NCBI RefSeq assembly: GCF_900155545.1
Contig: NZ_LT732526.1
Coordinates: 1,370,796 to 1,434,795 of the forward strand
Reading direction: 5' to 3'
DNA from: Clostridium sp. Marseille-P2415
GTDB lineage: Bacteria; Bacillota; Clostridia; Lachnospirales; Lachnospiraceae
DNA: 64,000 nt
Both the position numbers and the translations under genes were made by a program. Positions 42,861 through 50,592 of the stretch are shown here, in pieces. Position 1 is the first letter of the stretch. Every line of letters begins with the position of its first letter. The notes under the pieces were generated by a model. The model worked only from the letters and a program-made list of their open reading frames with translations, was not told the DNA's origin and searched no databases.

Positions 42861-43793
42861 TTAATTCTCATAATAAACCAGTTTTTTTGATACCGCAAAT
42901 ATACCGATACCGAAGCAGCAGGCGATCAAAAACAGAACCACTGACAGGGCGCAGGCATATCCTACCTTCATATTACTGAAGGCTTCCTTATAGATCAAAA
43001 GGCTCAGGACCTGAGTCATCCCATTGGGATCCCCGCTTTCCCCGGTCAAAGGGTACAGCAATGCAAAAGAACCGTTTAATGCACTGATGCAGCCCATTAC
43101 CGCATTAAATAGTACTATAGGCGAGATCATCGGAAGTGTCACGCCGAAAAACTTCCGGAGCGGACTTGCTCCGTCAATATCACACGCTTCATAGAGTTCC
43201 CGGGGAACATCATTTAAGCCGGACCGGAAGATGAGCATCATCTGTCCGGTGTTATAAGTGAATAAGGTAATAAAAAACACGGCAATGTAAATGGTATGGC
43301 TGTCATAGAGCCAGTTCACCATAACGTTTTTTGCGGTTAATTGTGACAGGATCGCATTTAAAAGTCCTGCCTCCTTTCCGAATATGGTACGGAACGTATA
43401 TGCCAGTGCAACCGTCGGAATTACGGAAGGAAGAAAATAACAGAACTGAAAAATGCCGTTCAGCCTCTGCCTGTAATTTAACAGCATTGCCAGAATCACT
43501 GCCCAGACCGTAGTGATTATCATCATAACAACCGTAAAAAACAGGGTCACTTTTATGGAATTTAAAAATGTTCCGCTTTGAAACATATTCACATAATTCG
43601 CTAATCCTATGAAGTTTGAAATACCATTCAGTTTCCTGTTTGTCAAACTGACTGCAAACATAAAGACGATCGGAAATAAGGTAAAGCATATGAATCCTAT
43701 AAACCACGGAGCGCAAAAAGCATATGCTGTCAGATGATTCATAAGCTTTTTCTTCTTGACCGGCTTTCTTTTCTTATTTTCCATAACATTCAC
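42861..43793 (-). CDS. Carbohydrate ABC transporter permease (MalF-type)
   Basis: 310 aa with six membrane helices (YAFCAPWFIGFICFTLFPIVFMF near the start) and the EAA loop RELYEACDIDGASPLRKFFGVTLPMISP. AAAGGA precedes ATG 43793; a second ATG three codons later is further from the site. It pairs with the MalG-type permease and the binding protein on either side. Confidence 0.92.
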   Translation of the reverse strand: MNVMENKKRKPVKKKKLMNHLTAYAFCAPWFIGFICFTLFPIVFMFAVSLTNRKLNGISNFIGLANYVNMFQSGTFLNSIKVTLFFTVVMMIITTVWAVILAMLLNYRQRLNGIFQFCYFLPSVIPTVALAYTFRTIFGKEAGLLNAILSQLTAKNVMVNWLYDSHTIYIAVFFITLFTYNTGQMMLIFRSGLNDVPRELYEACDIDGASPLRKFFGVTLPMISPIVLFNAVMGCISALNGSFALLYPLTGESGDPNGMTQVLSLLIYKEAFSNMKVGYACALSVVLFLIACCFGIGIFAVSKKLVYYEN

Positions 43794-43846
43794 GTTCCTT
43801 TCGCTTAAGACACAAATAGTCTATCTTCGTATCCCCTTATTCAAGC

Positions 43847-45163
43847 TTAATAGCCAATTGTCTCCTTTGCATACTGGGAAGCATTCTTAACTGCATCTTC
43901 CGGAGTTTTCTGCCCCAATACCGCAGCATTGAATTCACTGACAGCATTGTTCGTCACGCCGGAGGGTAAGCATGTATATCCAAATACGCCGGCTTTTAAG
44001 GAATCTGTCATGGCATCCCAGTTTTCAATCGTGGTAACACCTTCGACCTTCCAGGCCCCTTTTTCCGCTATGGATTTGATCGCGGAAGGATTGCCGCTTG
44101 CTTTTGAGTTAATGGCCTGCCCTTCTTCGCTCATAAGATATTCAATAACCTTAAAAGCTGAATCCTGATTCTTGCTCTTTGCATTAATGCTGTAAAAACC
44201 GGTATGCAGCGTGTTATATTTCAGTTTTTCGGCAGGGATCGAGGCAATATCCCAGTTAAAGGCGAGTCCGCTGCCATAAGTTCCGATATTCCAGCTTCCC
44301 TGCCAGCTCATAGCCGCTTTGCCCGCTGCAAAAAGATCTGCCGTATCCGAAGAGGGTTCCGGCATTATCCCATTTTTAACCATTTGAGCCACGTCCGAAA
44401 CAAAAGAAACCGCACCGTCACCGATCACCATCTGTCCCTTGGACGGATCAAAAACCTGATCACCCGCACCGCCGATGCCCGCCCACCAGGTCTGGGTATT
44501 GGGCAGAGTACTGCCATAAACCTCAGTCTTACCATCAGCCGCCTTTTTGGTGAGTTTTTCGGCAGCCGCTTTATAATCCGCATAGGACCAGTCATTGGTC
44601 GGATAGTCAAGCCCTGCCGCATCAAACATATCCTGATTGTAATACAACAGCTCCGTAGCCGCACACCATGGCAAACCATAGGTACCGCCTAAACCTTCGG
44701 ACAGTTTCGCTACCGCATCGATAAAATCATTCGTTTTAATCGTGGACTTGGCCAGGTAGTCATCTAACGGAATAATGCCCCCTACCTGGGCAAAATTGGC
44801 AATATCATTTTCCCAGATAACATAAATATCTACGGAATCGTCTCCGGTAGAAACCATCTGGTTTAATTTAGAAGAATAATCGCTTTCCGGTATTACCGTT
44901 ACTTCCACATCAATGCCCGTCGCTTTTTCGGCCTGGGCATACATATTGAGCGCTTCATCCTTATTCGGCTCATTCCAGACCGCAATCGTTACCTTCTTAC
45001 CTGTTGCGGCCGAATCCGTCTTGGCACCTTCACTTGCCCTGGACTCCGTGTTCCCAGTCTCAGTTTTGCCCGGTTTTTCCGTTCCCTTGGCTCCGCAGCC
45101 GGCTAATGCGCCGCAAATCAGAGCTGTTGACAGAAGCAATGCCATTAATTTCTTTCTTCTCAT
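43847..45163 (-). CDS. Sugar ABC transporter substrate-binding lipoprotein
   Basis: 438 aa. Lipoprotein signal MRRKKLMALLLSTALICGALAGCGAKG (lipobox LAGC), a Ser/Thr/Gly-rich linker, then a family-1 solute-binding fold (VTIAVWNEPNKDEALNMYAQAEKATGIDVEV … GTYGLPWCAATELLYYN … AMSWQGSWNIG). It binds an oligo- or monosaccharide for the CUT1 importer. The operon context (GH127, KDG genes) points to pectin- or arabinan-derived sugar. GGAGGG precedes ATG 45163. It is the first gene of the operon and is preceded by three LacI-type operators. Confidence 0.92.
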   Translation of the reverse strand: MRRKKLMALLLSTALICGALAGCGAKGTEKPGKTETGNTESRASEGAKTDSAATGKKVTIAVWNEPNKDEALNMYAQAEKATGIDVEVTVIPESDYSSKLNQMVSTGDDSVDIYVIWENDIANFAQVGGIIPLDDYLAKSTIKTNDFIDAVAKLSEGLGGTYGLPWCAATELLYYNQDMFDAAGLDYPTNDWSYADYKAAAEKLTKKAADGKTEVYGSTLPNTQTWWAGIGGAGDQVFDPSKGQMVIGDGAVSFVSDVAQMVKNGIMPEPSSDTADLFAAGKAAMSWQGSWNIGTYGSGLAFNWDIASIPAEKLKYNTLHTGFYSINAKSKNQDSAFKVIEYLMSEEGQAINSKASGNPSAIKSIAEKGAWKVEGVTTIENWDAMTDSLKAGVFGYTCLPSGVTNNAVSEFNAAVLGQKTPEDAVKNASQYAKETIGY

Positions 45164-45199
45164 AATAAACCCTCCAATGAATGATATTGTATTATTTTA

Positions 45200-45213
45200 T
45201 TTAATCGTTTAAA
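45200..45213. promoter_or_regulatory. LacI-type operator O1
   Basis: TTTAATCGTTTAAA, one mismatch from O2, 37 bp before the binding-protein start and overlapping the putative -35 box. Confidence 0.6.
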
Positions 45214-45270
45214 TTACTTTTTTAAATTTTAGCTGATCGATATAAATATCCGTCAGCTAAATATTTTTCA

Positions 45271-45284
45271 TTTAAACGTTTAAA
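45271..45284. promoter_or_regulatory. LacI-type operator O2
   Basis: Perfect 14-bp palindrome TTTAAACGTTTAAA with the central CG typical of LacI-family sites. Confidence 0.7.
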
Positions 45285-45403
45285 CTAAGTTCAGAAAAAA
45301 ATATACACCATAATGTACAACTTAAATATATATCTTTTTTATTTATTTGTCAATATTTTAATTTAACATTATTAGCGTATTTTTTTATTGGTTATTTTAT
45401 ATA

Positions 45404-45417
45404 TTTAAAGGTTTAAA
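45404..45417. promoter_or_regulatory. LacI-type operator O3
   Basis: TTTAAAGGTTTAAA, one mismatch from O2, 133 bp further upstream. A spaced auxiliary site could allow looping. Confidence 0.5.
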
Positions 45418-45497
45418 TTATCAAAGTAACATTACATCTTAAGGATGCCTTTCGCACAGGAACCCCACTGTGCTAATATGCTCAAAAACAGGTTTAA

Positions 45498-45524
45498 ATA
45501 GTCAAGCGGATATTCGCAATCCGC
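45498..45524. repeat. Repeated palindromic element B, copy 2
   Basis: Identical over 27 bp to 40832-40858 and in the same orientation, at the boundary between the kinase terminator and the importer control region. Confidence 0.75.
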
Positions 45525-45549
45525 TTCGCTGCCTGATTCAGCTAAAATA

Positions 45550-45580
45550 GAGCAGGATCCCTTCGAATCCTGCTCCAGCA
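45550..45580 (-). terminator. Terminator of first KDG kinase gene
   Basis: Perfect stem GAGCAGGAT/ATCCTGCTC with an 8-base loop followed on the minus strand by TATTTTAG. Confidence 0.65.
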
Positions 45581-45605
45581 GCCGGCATCGTGCCTTATTC
45601 AATCC

Positions 45606-46631
45606 TTATCTGCTCATCTCACTTTGCGGTCCTTTATCGTTATGCTCTCTTATAACAGTATTGACCTCGCTTAAGTCTGAGGTAGGCAGATCTCCCGGTA
45701 TCGTATTCTTTAAAGCGGCAGTGGCATTTCCGTACTGTACAGCCTTCATACAGTCCCCTCCGCTGCTTAAAAGGCCGTAGAGCGCACCTGCGATATAAGC
45801 ATCACCGCTTCCGATCCGGTCTACAACATCAATGTTATGATAAGGCTCTTCCTCATAATATTCCTTTCTGGCAGCATCGTAAATCACAGAACCGAAGGTA
45901 TGGCTCTTGGGACTGTGCACAATTCTTTGTGTGGAAGCTACAATGGAAATCGGATATTCATCTGTAAAGCTCTTCATCATTTCTTTTGCCGTTCCCTCTT
46001 TCTTAAAGGTCAGTCTGGCCGTGTCTTCGGAACAGAAGAATATATCCACATAGGGAAGAATCTGCTCGATGCACTCTCTCGCTTCTTCACCGGTCCAGAG
46101 ATTGCCGCGGAAGTTCACATCAAAGGAAATAATGGTCCCGTTTTCTTTAAACTTGCGGATCATATCAATGGCTGTCTTCCTTGTATCTTCACACAAAGCC
46201 AGTGTGATTCCTGTAGTATGAAAGCAGGTCGTGGCCTTATACATATCTTCCGGGAAAGAGGATTCGTTTATATGAACAAACGAGCTGTTCTTCCTGTCGT
46301 AAATGACCTTGGGTTTTCTCGGATATGCCCCGTACTCATAATAATAAAGCCCCAGTCTTGCATTGGAGCTGTGATCGTATACGAAATAGTCATCACTGAT
46401 TCCGTAAGAACGGACCTTATTCTTCACAAAATTCCCCATATCATGAGCCGGAAGCTGGGTCACCACACCGGTATGAAGCCCTAAAAGAGCAGCGCCTACG
46501 GCAACATTCAGTTCTGCACCGCCGACCTGTTTCTGAAAGGAATCCCCCCGGACCAGCCGTTCCACTCCTGCCGGAGACAGACGTAAAAGCAGTTCTCCCA
46601 GGCTTAATAAATCAAATGGTCTGTCACTCAT
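45606..46631 (-). CDS. PfkB family sugar kinase, probable 2-dehydro-3-deoxygluconokinase
   Basis: 341 aa from ATG 46631 (MSDRPFDLLSLGELLLRLSP) with GGAGG upstream. The ribokinase-like fold has FQKQVGGAELNVAVGAALLG near the N-terminus, the YYYEYGA-type substrate loop, SFDVNFRGNLWT, and the anion hole DRIGSGDAYIAG with the catalytic Asp. It is close to the second kinase (46753-47784) over the full length, so this is a paralogue pair. A terminator lies between the two, implying separate transcripts or read-through. KDG is the likely substrate from context. Confidence 0.85.
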   Translation of the reverse strand: MSDRPFDLLSLGELLLRLSPAGVERLVRGDSFQKQVGGAELNVAVGAALLGLHTGVVTQLPAHDMGNFVKNKVRSYGISDDYFVYDHSSNARLGLYYYEYGAYPRKPKVIYDRKNSSFVHINESSFPEDMYKATTCFHTTGITLALCEDTRKTAIDMIRKFKENGTIISFDVNFRGNLWTGEEARECIEQILPYVDIFFCSEDTARLTFKKEGTAKEMMKSFTDEYPISIVASTQRIVHSPKSHTFGSVIYDAARKEYYEEEPYHNIDVVDRIGSGDAYIAGALYGLLSSGGDCMKAVQYGNATAALKNTIPGDLPTSDLSEVNTVIREHNDKGPQSEMSR

Positions 46632-46660
46632 TTTGATATTTCCTCCATAACTTTTAAAAA

Positions 46661-46684
46661 GGGGGTCATTCCGCAATGACCCCC
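46661..46684 (-). terminator. Terminator between the two kinase genes
   Basis: Perfect 10-bp stem GGGGGTCATT/AATGACCCCC, 4-base loop, then TTTTTAAAAG on the minus strand. A second hairpin GGCAGGA/TCCTGCC lies at ~46711-46733. Confidence 0.8.
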
Positions 46685-46752
46685 GATGTCTTATCTCTTT
46701 CTCTTGTAAATGGCAGGAATGGCTTTCCTGCCCTCAGACAGCCCGGCGAGCG

Positions 46753-47784
46753 TTATCTCTGAACACGTCCTGAACCGTCACCGCCGGCCAGATTTTCAAC
46801 ATCTTCTCTAGTTACCAGGTTGAAGTCGCCAGGGATGGTGTGCTTTAGTGCAGAAGCAGCGACCGCATATTCTAAAGCTCCCTTGAAATCTTTTTTATCC
46901 ACCATTCCGCAGATCACGCCGGCTGCAAAGGAATCGCCGCCGCCCACACGGTCAACGATCGGTGTGATGTGATATTTTCTGGAGTGATAGAATTCACGGG
47001 ACTTTCCATCCATGATACATGCGGACCAGCCGTTATCCGAAGCGGAATGGCTCTCACGTAAGGAGCTGATCACATATTTGAAGCCGAACTTATCGATCAT
47101 CTGATTGAAGATGTCAACATAGCCCTGTAATTCCAGCTCGCCTGCTGTTACATCGGTATTGCCCGGCTTAAAGCCAAGAACCTTCTCTGCGTCCTCTTCG
47201 TTTCCGATGCAGACATCAACGTACTGCATTAAGTTTGTCATAACCTTCTGAGCTTTCTCGGAAGACCATAATTTCTTACGGAAGTTTAAGTCTACGGAAA
47301 CCGTTACGCCGTGAGCTTTGGCTGCCTTTAAAGCTGCCTCAGTCAGTTCTGCTGCCGCATCGCTGACTGCAGGTGTGATTCCTGTGAAATGAAACCAGTC
47401 AGCGCCTTCGAAAATCTCGTCGAAATTGAAATCAGAAGCAGCTGCCGTAGAAATAGAGGAATGTGCTCTGTCATATACAACGGTGGAGGCTCTCATTGCT
47501 GAGCCTGTTTCCAGATAATAGATACCAAGCCTTTCCCCGCATCTTGCGATATGCTTCGTCCCTACATTGTATTTTCTTAATGCCGCAACAGCGCACTCAC
47601 CGATCGGATTCTTCGGAACTGCTGTTACGAATTCAGCGTCATGGCCATAGTTAGCCAGAGAAACCGCTACGTTCGCCTCGCCGCCGCCGTAATTTACATC
47701 AAATTCATCTGCCTGAATAAATTTTTCATTGTTCGGGGTAGATAATCTTAACATGATCTCGCCCATAGTTACGATCTTTGCCAT
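46753..47784 (-). CDS. kdgK: 2-dehydro-3-deoxygluconokinase (PfkB family)
   Basis: 343 aa from ATG 47784 (MAKIVTMGEIMLRLSTPNNEKF) with AGGAGAG upstream. PfkB motifs: VNYGGGEANVAVSLANYG, YYLETGSAMRAS, VSVDLNFRKKLWS and DRVGGGDSFAAG with the catalytic Asp. It phosphorylates KDG to KDPG. It lies 37 bp after the KDPG aldolase gene on the same strand, so the two consecutive reactions are encoded by one operon under the IclR-type operator at 48498. Confidence 0.92.
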   Translation of the reverse strand: MAKIVTMGEIMLRLSTPNNEKFIQADEFDVNYGGGEANVAVSLANYGHDAEFVTAVPKNPIGECAVAALRKYNVGTKHIARCGERLGIYYLETGSAMRASTVVYDRAHSSISTAAASDFNFDEIFEGADWFHFTGITPAVSDAAAELTEAALKAAKAHGVTVSVDLNFRKKLWSSEKAQKVMTNLMQYVDVCIGNEEDAEKVLGFKPGNTDVTAGELELQGYVDIFNQMIDKFGFKYVISSLRESHSASDNGWSACIMDGKSREFYHSRKYHITPIVDRVGGGDSFAAGVICGMVDKKDFKGALEYAVAASALKHTIPGDFNLVTREDVENLAGGDGSGRVQR

Positions 47785-47821
47785 TTTGTACTCTCTCCTT
47801 AATTCTGCTGTTAATTTTCTA

Positions 47822-48472
47822 TTATTTGCGTGCTGCTGCCACTGCCTCAACGAATTCCTTCGCCTTAGCGGTAATAGCCGCGAAATCGCCTGTCTTAGCG
47901 CCCTTTGTTAAGCTGCTGCCGGTACCAACAGCATAAGCGCCTGCCTTGATCCACTTGTCAACATTGTCAACGTCAACGCCGCCGGATGGCATGAATTCAC
48001 CCTGTGGAAGAGGACCTTTGAAGGAGCTGATCGCTGCAGGTCCCATGATGTTGCCCGGGAAGATCTTAATAACGTCACAGCCGCATTCCAGGGCGGTGAC
48101 CGCTTCGGTTGGTGTCATAACGCCCGGAAGCATCGGCACCCGGTAGCGGTTGCAAAGCTTGATCGTCTCAACATTTAAGCCTGGGCTTACTACATAGTTG
48201 GCACCCGCAAGAATTGCTGCTCTGGCTGTTTCCGGATCAAGAACAGTACCTGCACCAATAACAACATCAGCATTTTTACTATATTTTTCAGACATTTTTG
48301 CGATGAATTCAATTGGGTTTCCTTCATCCATAGTCATTGTGATTTCAATGAAATTGATTCCGCCGGCGATGATAGCGTCAACAACTTTTTCGCCCTGCTC
48401 CAAGTCTTTTGCACGAACAACAGCAACCAGACAGTCTTCTTTCATCTTTGTTAAAACCTGTTCTTTTTTCAT
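47822..48472 (-). CDS. eda: KDPG / KHG aldolase
   Basis: 216 aa. Bifunctional 4-hydroxy-2-oxoglutarate / 2-dehydro-3-deoxyphosphogluconate aldolase, TIM barrel. Motifs are LVAVVRAKDLEQGEK at the start, EITMTMDEG, GAGTVLDPETARAAI (Glu/Arg region), VVSPG and IKIFPGNIMGP with the Schiff-base Lys. It splits KDPG into pyruvate and glyceraldehyde-3-phosphate. First gene of the eda-kdgK operon, AGGAGAG before ATG 48472, with a perfect IclR-type palindrome 26 bp upstream. Confidence 0.95.
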   Translation of the reverse strand: MKKEQVLTKMKEDCLVAVVRAKDLEQGEKVVDAIIAGGINFIEITMTMDEGNPIEFIAKMSEKYSKNADVVIGAGTVLDPETARAAILAGANYVVSPGLNVETIKLCNRYRVPMLPGVMTPTEAVTALECGCDVIKIFPGNIMGPAAISSFKGPLPQGEFMPSGGVDVDNVDKWIKAGAYAVGTGSSLTKGAKTGDFAAITAKAKEFVEAVAAARK

Positions 48473-48497
48473 GATTGTTCTTCTCTCCTTCTTTAAA

Positions 48498-48511
48498 TTC
48501 GTATATACGAA
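48498..48511. promoter_or_regulatory. IclR/KdgR-type operator upstream of eda
   Basis: TTCGTATATACGAA, a perfect 14-bp palindrome, identical to the site upstream of the IclR gene (49407). Confidence 0.75.
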
Positions 48512-48582
48512 ACAGCTTCATATTTACGATTCTTATACTTGAAATATTAATCGTTTCTAACCATTTTGTCAACAGGTATTCC

Positions 48583-49344
48583 TTATATTTTTCCAAGAAA
48601 TCCTAATAACCGGGAAACCTCCATTCCCTTTTCCGATACCTGCTTTCCCAGGGCCTCATAATCTTCCTTAGGCTTATAAAGGCTGGAAATGCTTATGGCT
48701 CCGAGCACATTGCCATCCCGGTCGAAAACAGGCGCTCCCACGCACTGCATATGTTCCTCCATCTCCCTGGCATCAAAGGCATAACCGCTTTCCCGCACCT
48801 TGTCCAATTCTTTTAAAAGCTGTTCCCTGTCTTTGATTGTCTGCTCGGTGTATTGGGTAAACTGGATCCGGTTGATCATCTGCTCTCTTGTCTCTTCATC
48901 GCTGTATGCAAGAATGACTTTTCCCAGTGAGGTACAGTACATGGGATTTTTGGAACCAACGGTGGCTGTTGTAATAATAGGATTCTCCGGTTCGAACTTA
49001 CATATGTATACAACATGATGATCGGACGGAACTCCAAAAAAGACGGTTTTTCCCACTTCCTTTGAAAATGCCTTCAGCACCGGCTCAATGATCCCGATAA
49101 AATCCAGGTTATTGGTGTAATTAACGCCGATGCGGTATGCCATCAGGCCTATGGTATAGTTCTGCTTCTGTCCCCTTGTAACATTCACCATGCCCATCTC
49201 CGCAAGGGTCGTCACAATGTCGTAGGCACTGGTCTTCGGGAGGTTCAGCTTTTCACAGAGATCATCTAACGTAGCCCCTTCCGGTGTTTTGGAAATCAAT
49301 TTTAAAATCTCTACAGTTCTTTGTGCCGTTCTATTCAATTTCAT
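48583..49344 (-). CDS. kdgR: IclR family regulator (KdgR-like)
   Basis: 253 aa from ATG 49344 (MKLNRTAQRTVEILKLISKTPEGATL), GGAGG seven bases upstream. Winged helix-turn-helix ~5-65 (LCEKLNLPKTSAYDIVTTLAEMGMV) and a GAF-like effector domain (~80-253) with the family pattern MYCTSLGKVILAYS and GLGAISISS-like end. The same palindrome TTCGTATATACGAA occurs before eda and before this gene, so it probably represses both and is released by KDG or a similar intermediate. The name is by analogy with KdgR of pectin degraders. Confidence 0.88.
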   Translation of the reverse strand: MKLNRTAQRTVEILKLISKTPEGATLDDLCEKLNLPKTSAYDIVTTLAEMGMVNVTRGQKQNYTIGLMAYRIGVNYTNNLDFIGIIEPVLKAFSKEVGKTVFFGVPSDHHVVYICKFEPENPIITTATVGSKNPMYCTSLGKVILAYSDEETREQMINRIQFTQYTEQTIKDREQLLKELDKVRESGYAFDAREMEEHMQCVGAPVFDRDGNVLGAISISSLYKPKEDYEALGKQVSEKGMEVSRLLGFLGKI

Positions 49345-49406
49345 GGTATGGCCTCCATTCCTAGGTCCTAGTATACTCCCCAAAGCCGAAAAAAAGCAAG
49401 ATTAAT

Positions 49407-49420
49407 TTCGTATATACGAA
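49407..49420. promoter_or_regulatory. IclR/KdgR-type operator upstream of iclR gene
   Basis: TTCGTATATACGAA, identical to 48498-48511, in the region between the divergent iclR and lacI genes. Confidence 0.75.
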
Positions 49421-49424
49421 GTAT

Positions 49425-49440
49425 TTGTAAGTGTTTACAA
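49425..49440. promoter_or_regulatory. LacI-type operator (site 1)
   Basis: TTGTAAGTGTTTACAA, a near-perfect palindrome, similar to site 2 at 49527 and five bases from the IclR site. Confidence 0.55.
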
Positions 49441-49488
49441 AATGATACCCTTTTCTCCGGATATTTAAGGAAAATGATAAATCAGGGA

Positions 49489-49517
49489 TTGTAATATTTA
49501 TCATAATTATGTATAAT
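49489..49517 (+). promoter_or_regulatory. Sigma-A promoter of lacI-uxaC
   Basis: TTGTAA, 17-base spacer, TATAAT; the start point would be near 49524, immediately before operator site 2. Confidence 0.75.
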
Positions 49518-49526
49518 GAACAAGGT

Positions 49527-49542
49527 ATGTAAATACTTACAA
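49527..49542. promoter_or_regulatory. LacI-type operator (site 2)
   Basis: ATGTAAATACTTACAA, whose reverse complement matches site 1 in all but two positions; just downstream of the promoter, as in repression by roadblock. Confidence 0.6.
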
Positions 49543-49560
49543 TTGCGGGAGGTGATGTTT

Positions 49561-50562
49561 TTGAATATCTACGATGTTTCCGAGCATGCTCATGTATCGA
49601 TCGCCACCGTTTCCCGTGTCATCAACGGGAATCCAAATGTCAGTGAAAAGACCAGGAAACGGGTTCTTGCTGTCATGGAAGAGCTGGGCTATACCCCCAA
49701 CGTATTTGCCAGGAGCTTAGGATTGAACACGATGAAAACCATCGGGATCATGTGTGCGGATTCTTCTGACCCATGGCTGGCCGAAGCCATTTATTACCTG
49801 GAAAAGGAACTGAGGAGCAATGGTTACGACTCGATCCTCTGCTGCAGCGGTTATCTGCCCGAGACCAAAAAGAAGTATCTGGAACTGCTGCGCTCCAAAC
49901 GGGTGGATGCCATTATCCTGGCCGGTTCCCATTACATTGAAGCGAAAGCAAAGGATAATGCTTATCTTCTGGAGGCTGCCAGGGATATTCCCATCATGAT
50001 GGTCAATGGCTGCCTGGAAGGAGAACAGATTTACAGTACGGTCTGCGATGATCATGCCGCAGTCTATGACGCTGCTTCAAAACTCTTCCACTCCGGCCGC
50101 TCTTCGGTGCTCTATCTCTATTCCGGGAACTCTTACAGCAATTTACGCAAGCTTTCCGGTTACCGCGCTGCTGTTAGCGATGCCGGCTTTATGCTCCGGG
50201 AAGAACTTATGATGCAGTGCCGCAAGGATCTGGATGAGTCCATGGAACGCTTAAAGCTGCTCTCCCGTTCCGGCATCCATTTCGATGCTGTTCTGGCCGC
50301 AGAGGATATTTTAGCCGTAGGTGCGGTAAAATATGCAGACCAGGCCGGACTTAAAATCCCGGAAGATTTAACGGTCATCGGATACAACAACTCCATCCTG
50401 TCGCGGTGCACGACTCCTGAAATCACTTCCGTGGACAATAAAGTAGAAGCTCTCTGCACCACAACCGTAAACACCCTTATGAAGGTGCTGGACGGAGGAA
50501 ACGTACCGGCAAAAACCATGATTACGCCAGAGCTCATAAAGCGTGGTACTACTAATTTCTAA
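49561..50562 (+). CDS. LacI family transcriptional regulator (uronate)
   Basis: 333 aa from TTG 49561 (MNIYDVSEHAHVSIATVSRVINGNPNVSEKTRKR), eight bases after GGGAGG. Earlier ATGs (49516, 49555) either lie before the operator or are too close to the ribosome site. The HTH and hinge are typical. The effector domain follows (TMKTIGIMCADSSDPWLAEAIYYLE … IPEDLTVIGYNNSILSR). It is 30 bp upstream of uxaC and probably cotranscribed. It likely controls uronate isomerisation and itself, given two self-similar operators in its promoter region. Confidence 0.88.
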   Translation: MNIYDVSEHAHVSIATVSRVINGNPNVSEKTRKRVLAVMEELGYTPNVFARSLGLNTMKTIGIMCADSSDPWLAEAIYYLEKELRSNGYDSILCCSGYLPETKKKYLELLRSKRVDAIILAGSHYIEAKAKDNAYLLEAARDIPIMMVNGCLEGEQIYSTVCDDHAAVYDAASKLFHSGRSSVLYLYSGNSYSNLRKLSGYRAAVSDAGFMLREELMMQCRKDLDESMERLKLLSRSGIHFDAVLAAEDILAVGAVKYADQAGLKIPEDLTVIGYNNSILSRCTTPEITSVDNKVEALCTTTVNTLMKVLDGGNVPAKTMITPELIKRGTTNF

Positions 50563-50592
50563 ATTTTATATATTCAAGGAGGACTCACTCAC

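Larger units (their letters stand above)
45164..45605. other. Regulatory intergenic region upstream of sugar importer
   Basis: 442 bp, very AT-rich, without a gene. It holds three LacI-family operators (45200, 45271, 45404), element B copy 2 (45498-45524) and the terminator of the KDG kinase gene (45550-45575). A possible minus-strand promoter is TTTAAA-16-TACAAT overlapping the first operator. Confidence 0.6.

Noticed and set aside
45837-46484. 215-codon plus-strand frame opposite the first KDG kinase
   Set aside because: Antisense to a gene with complete PfkB motifs; no start signal.
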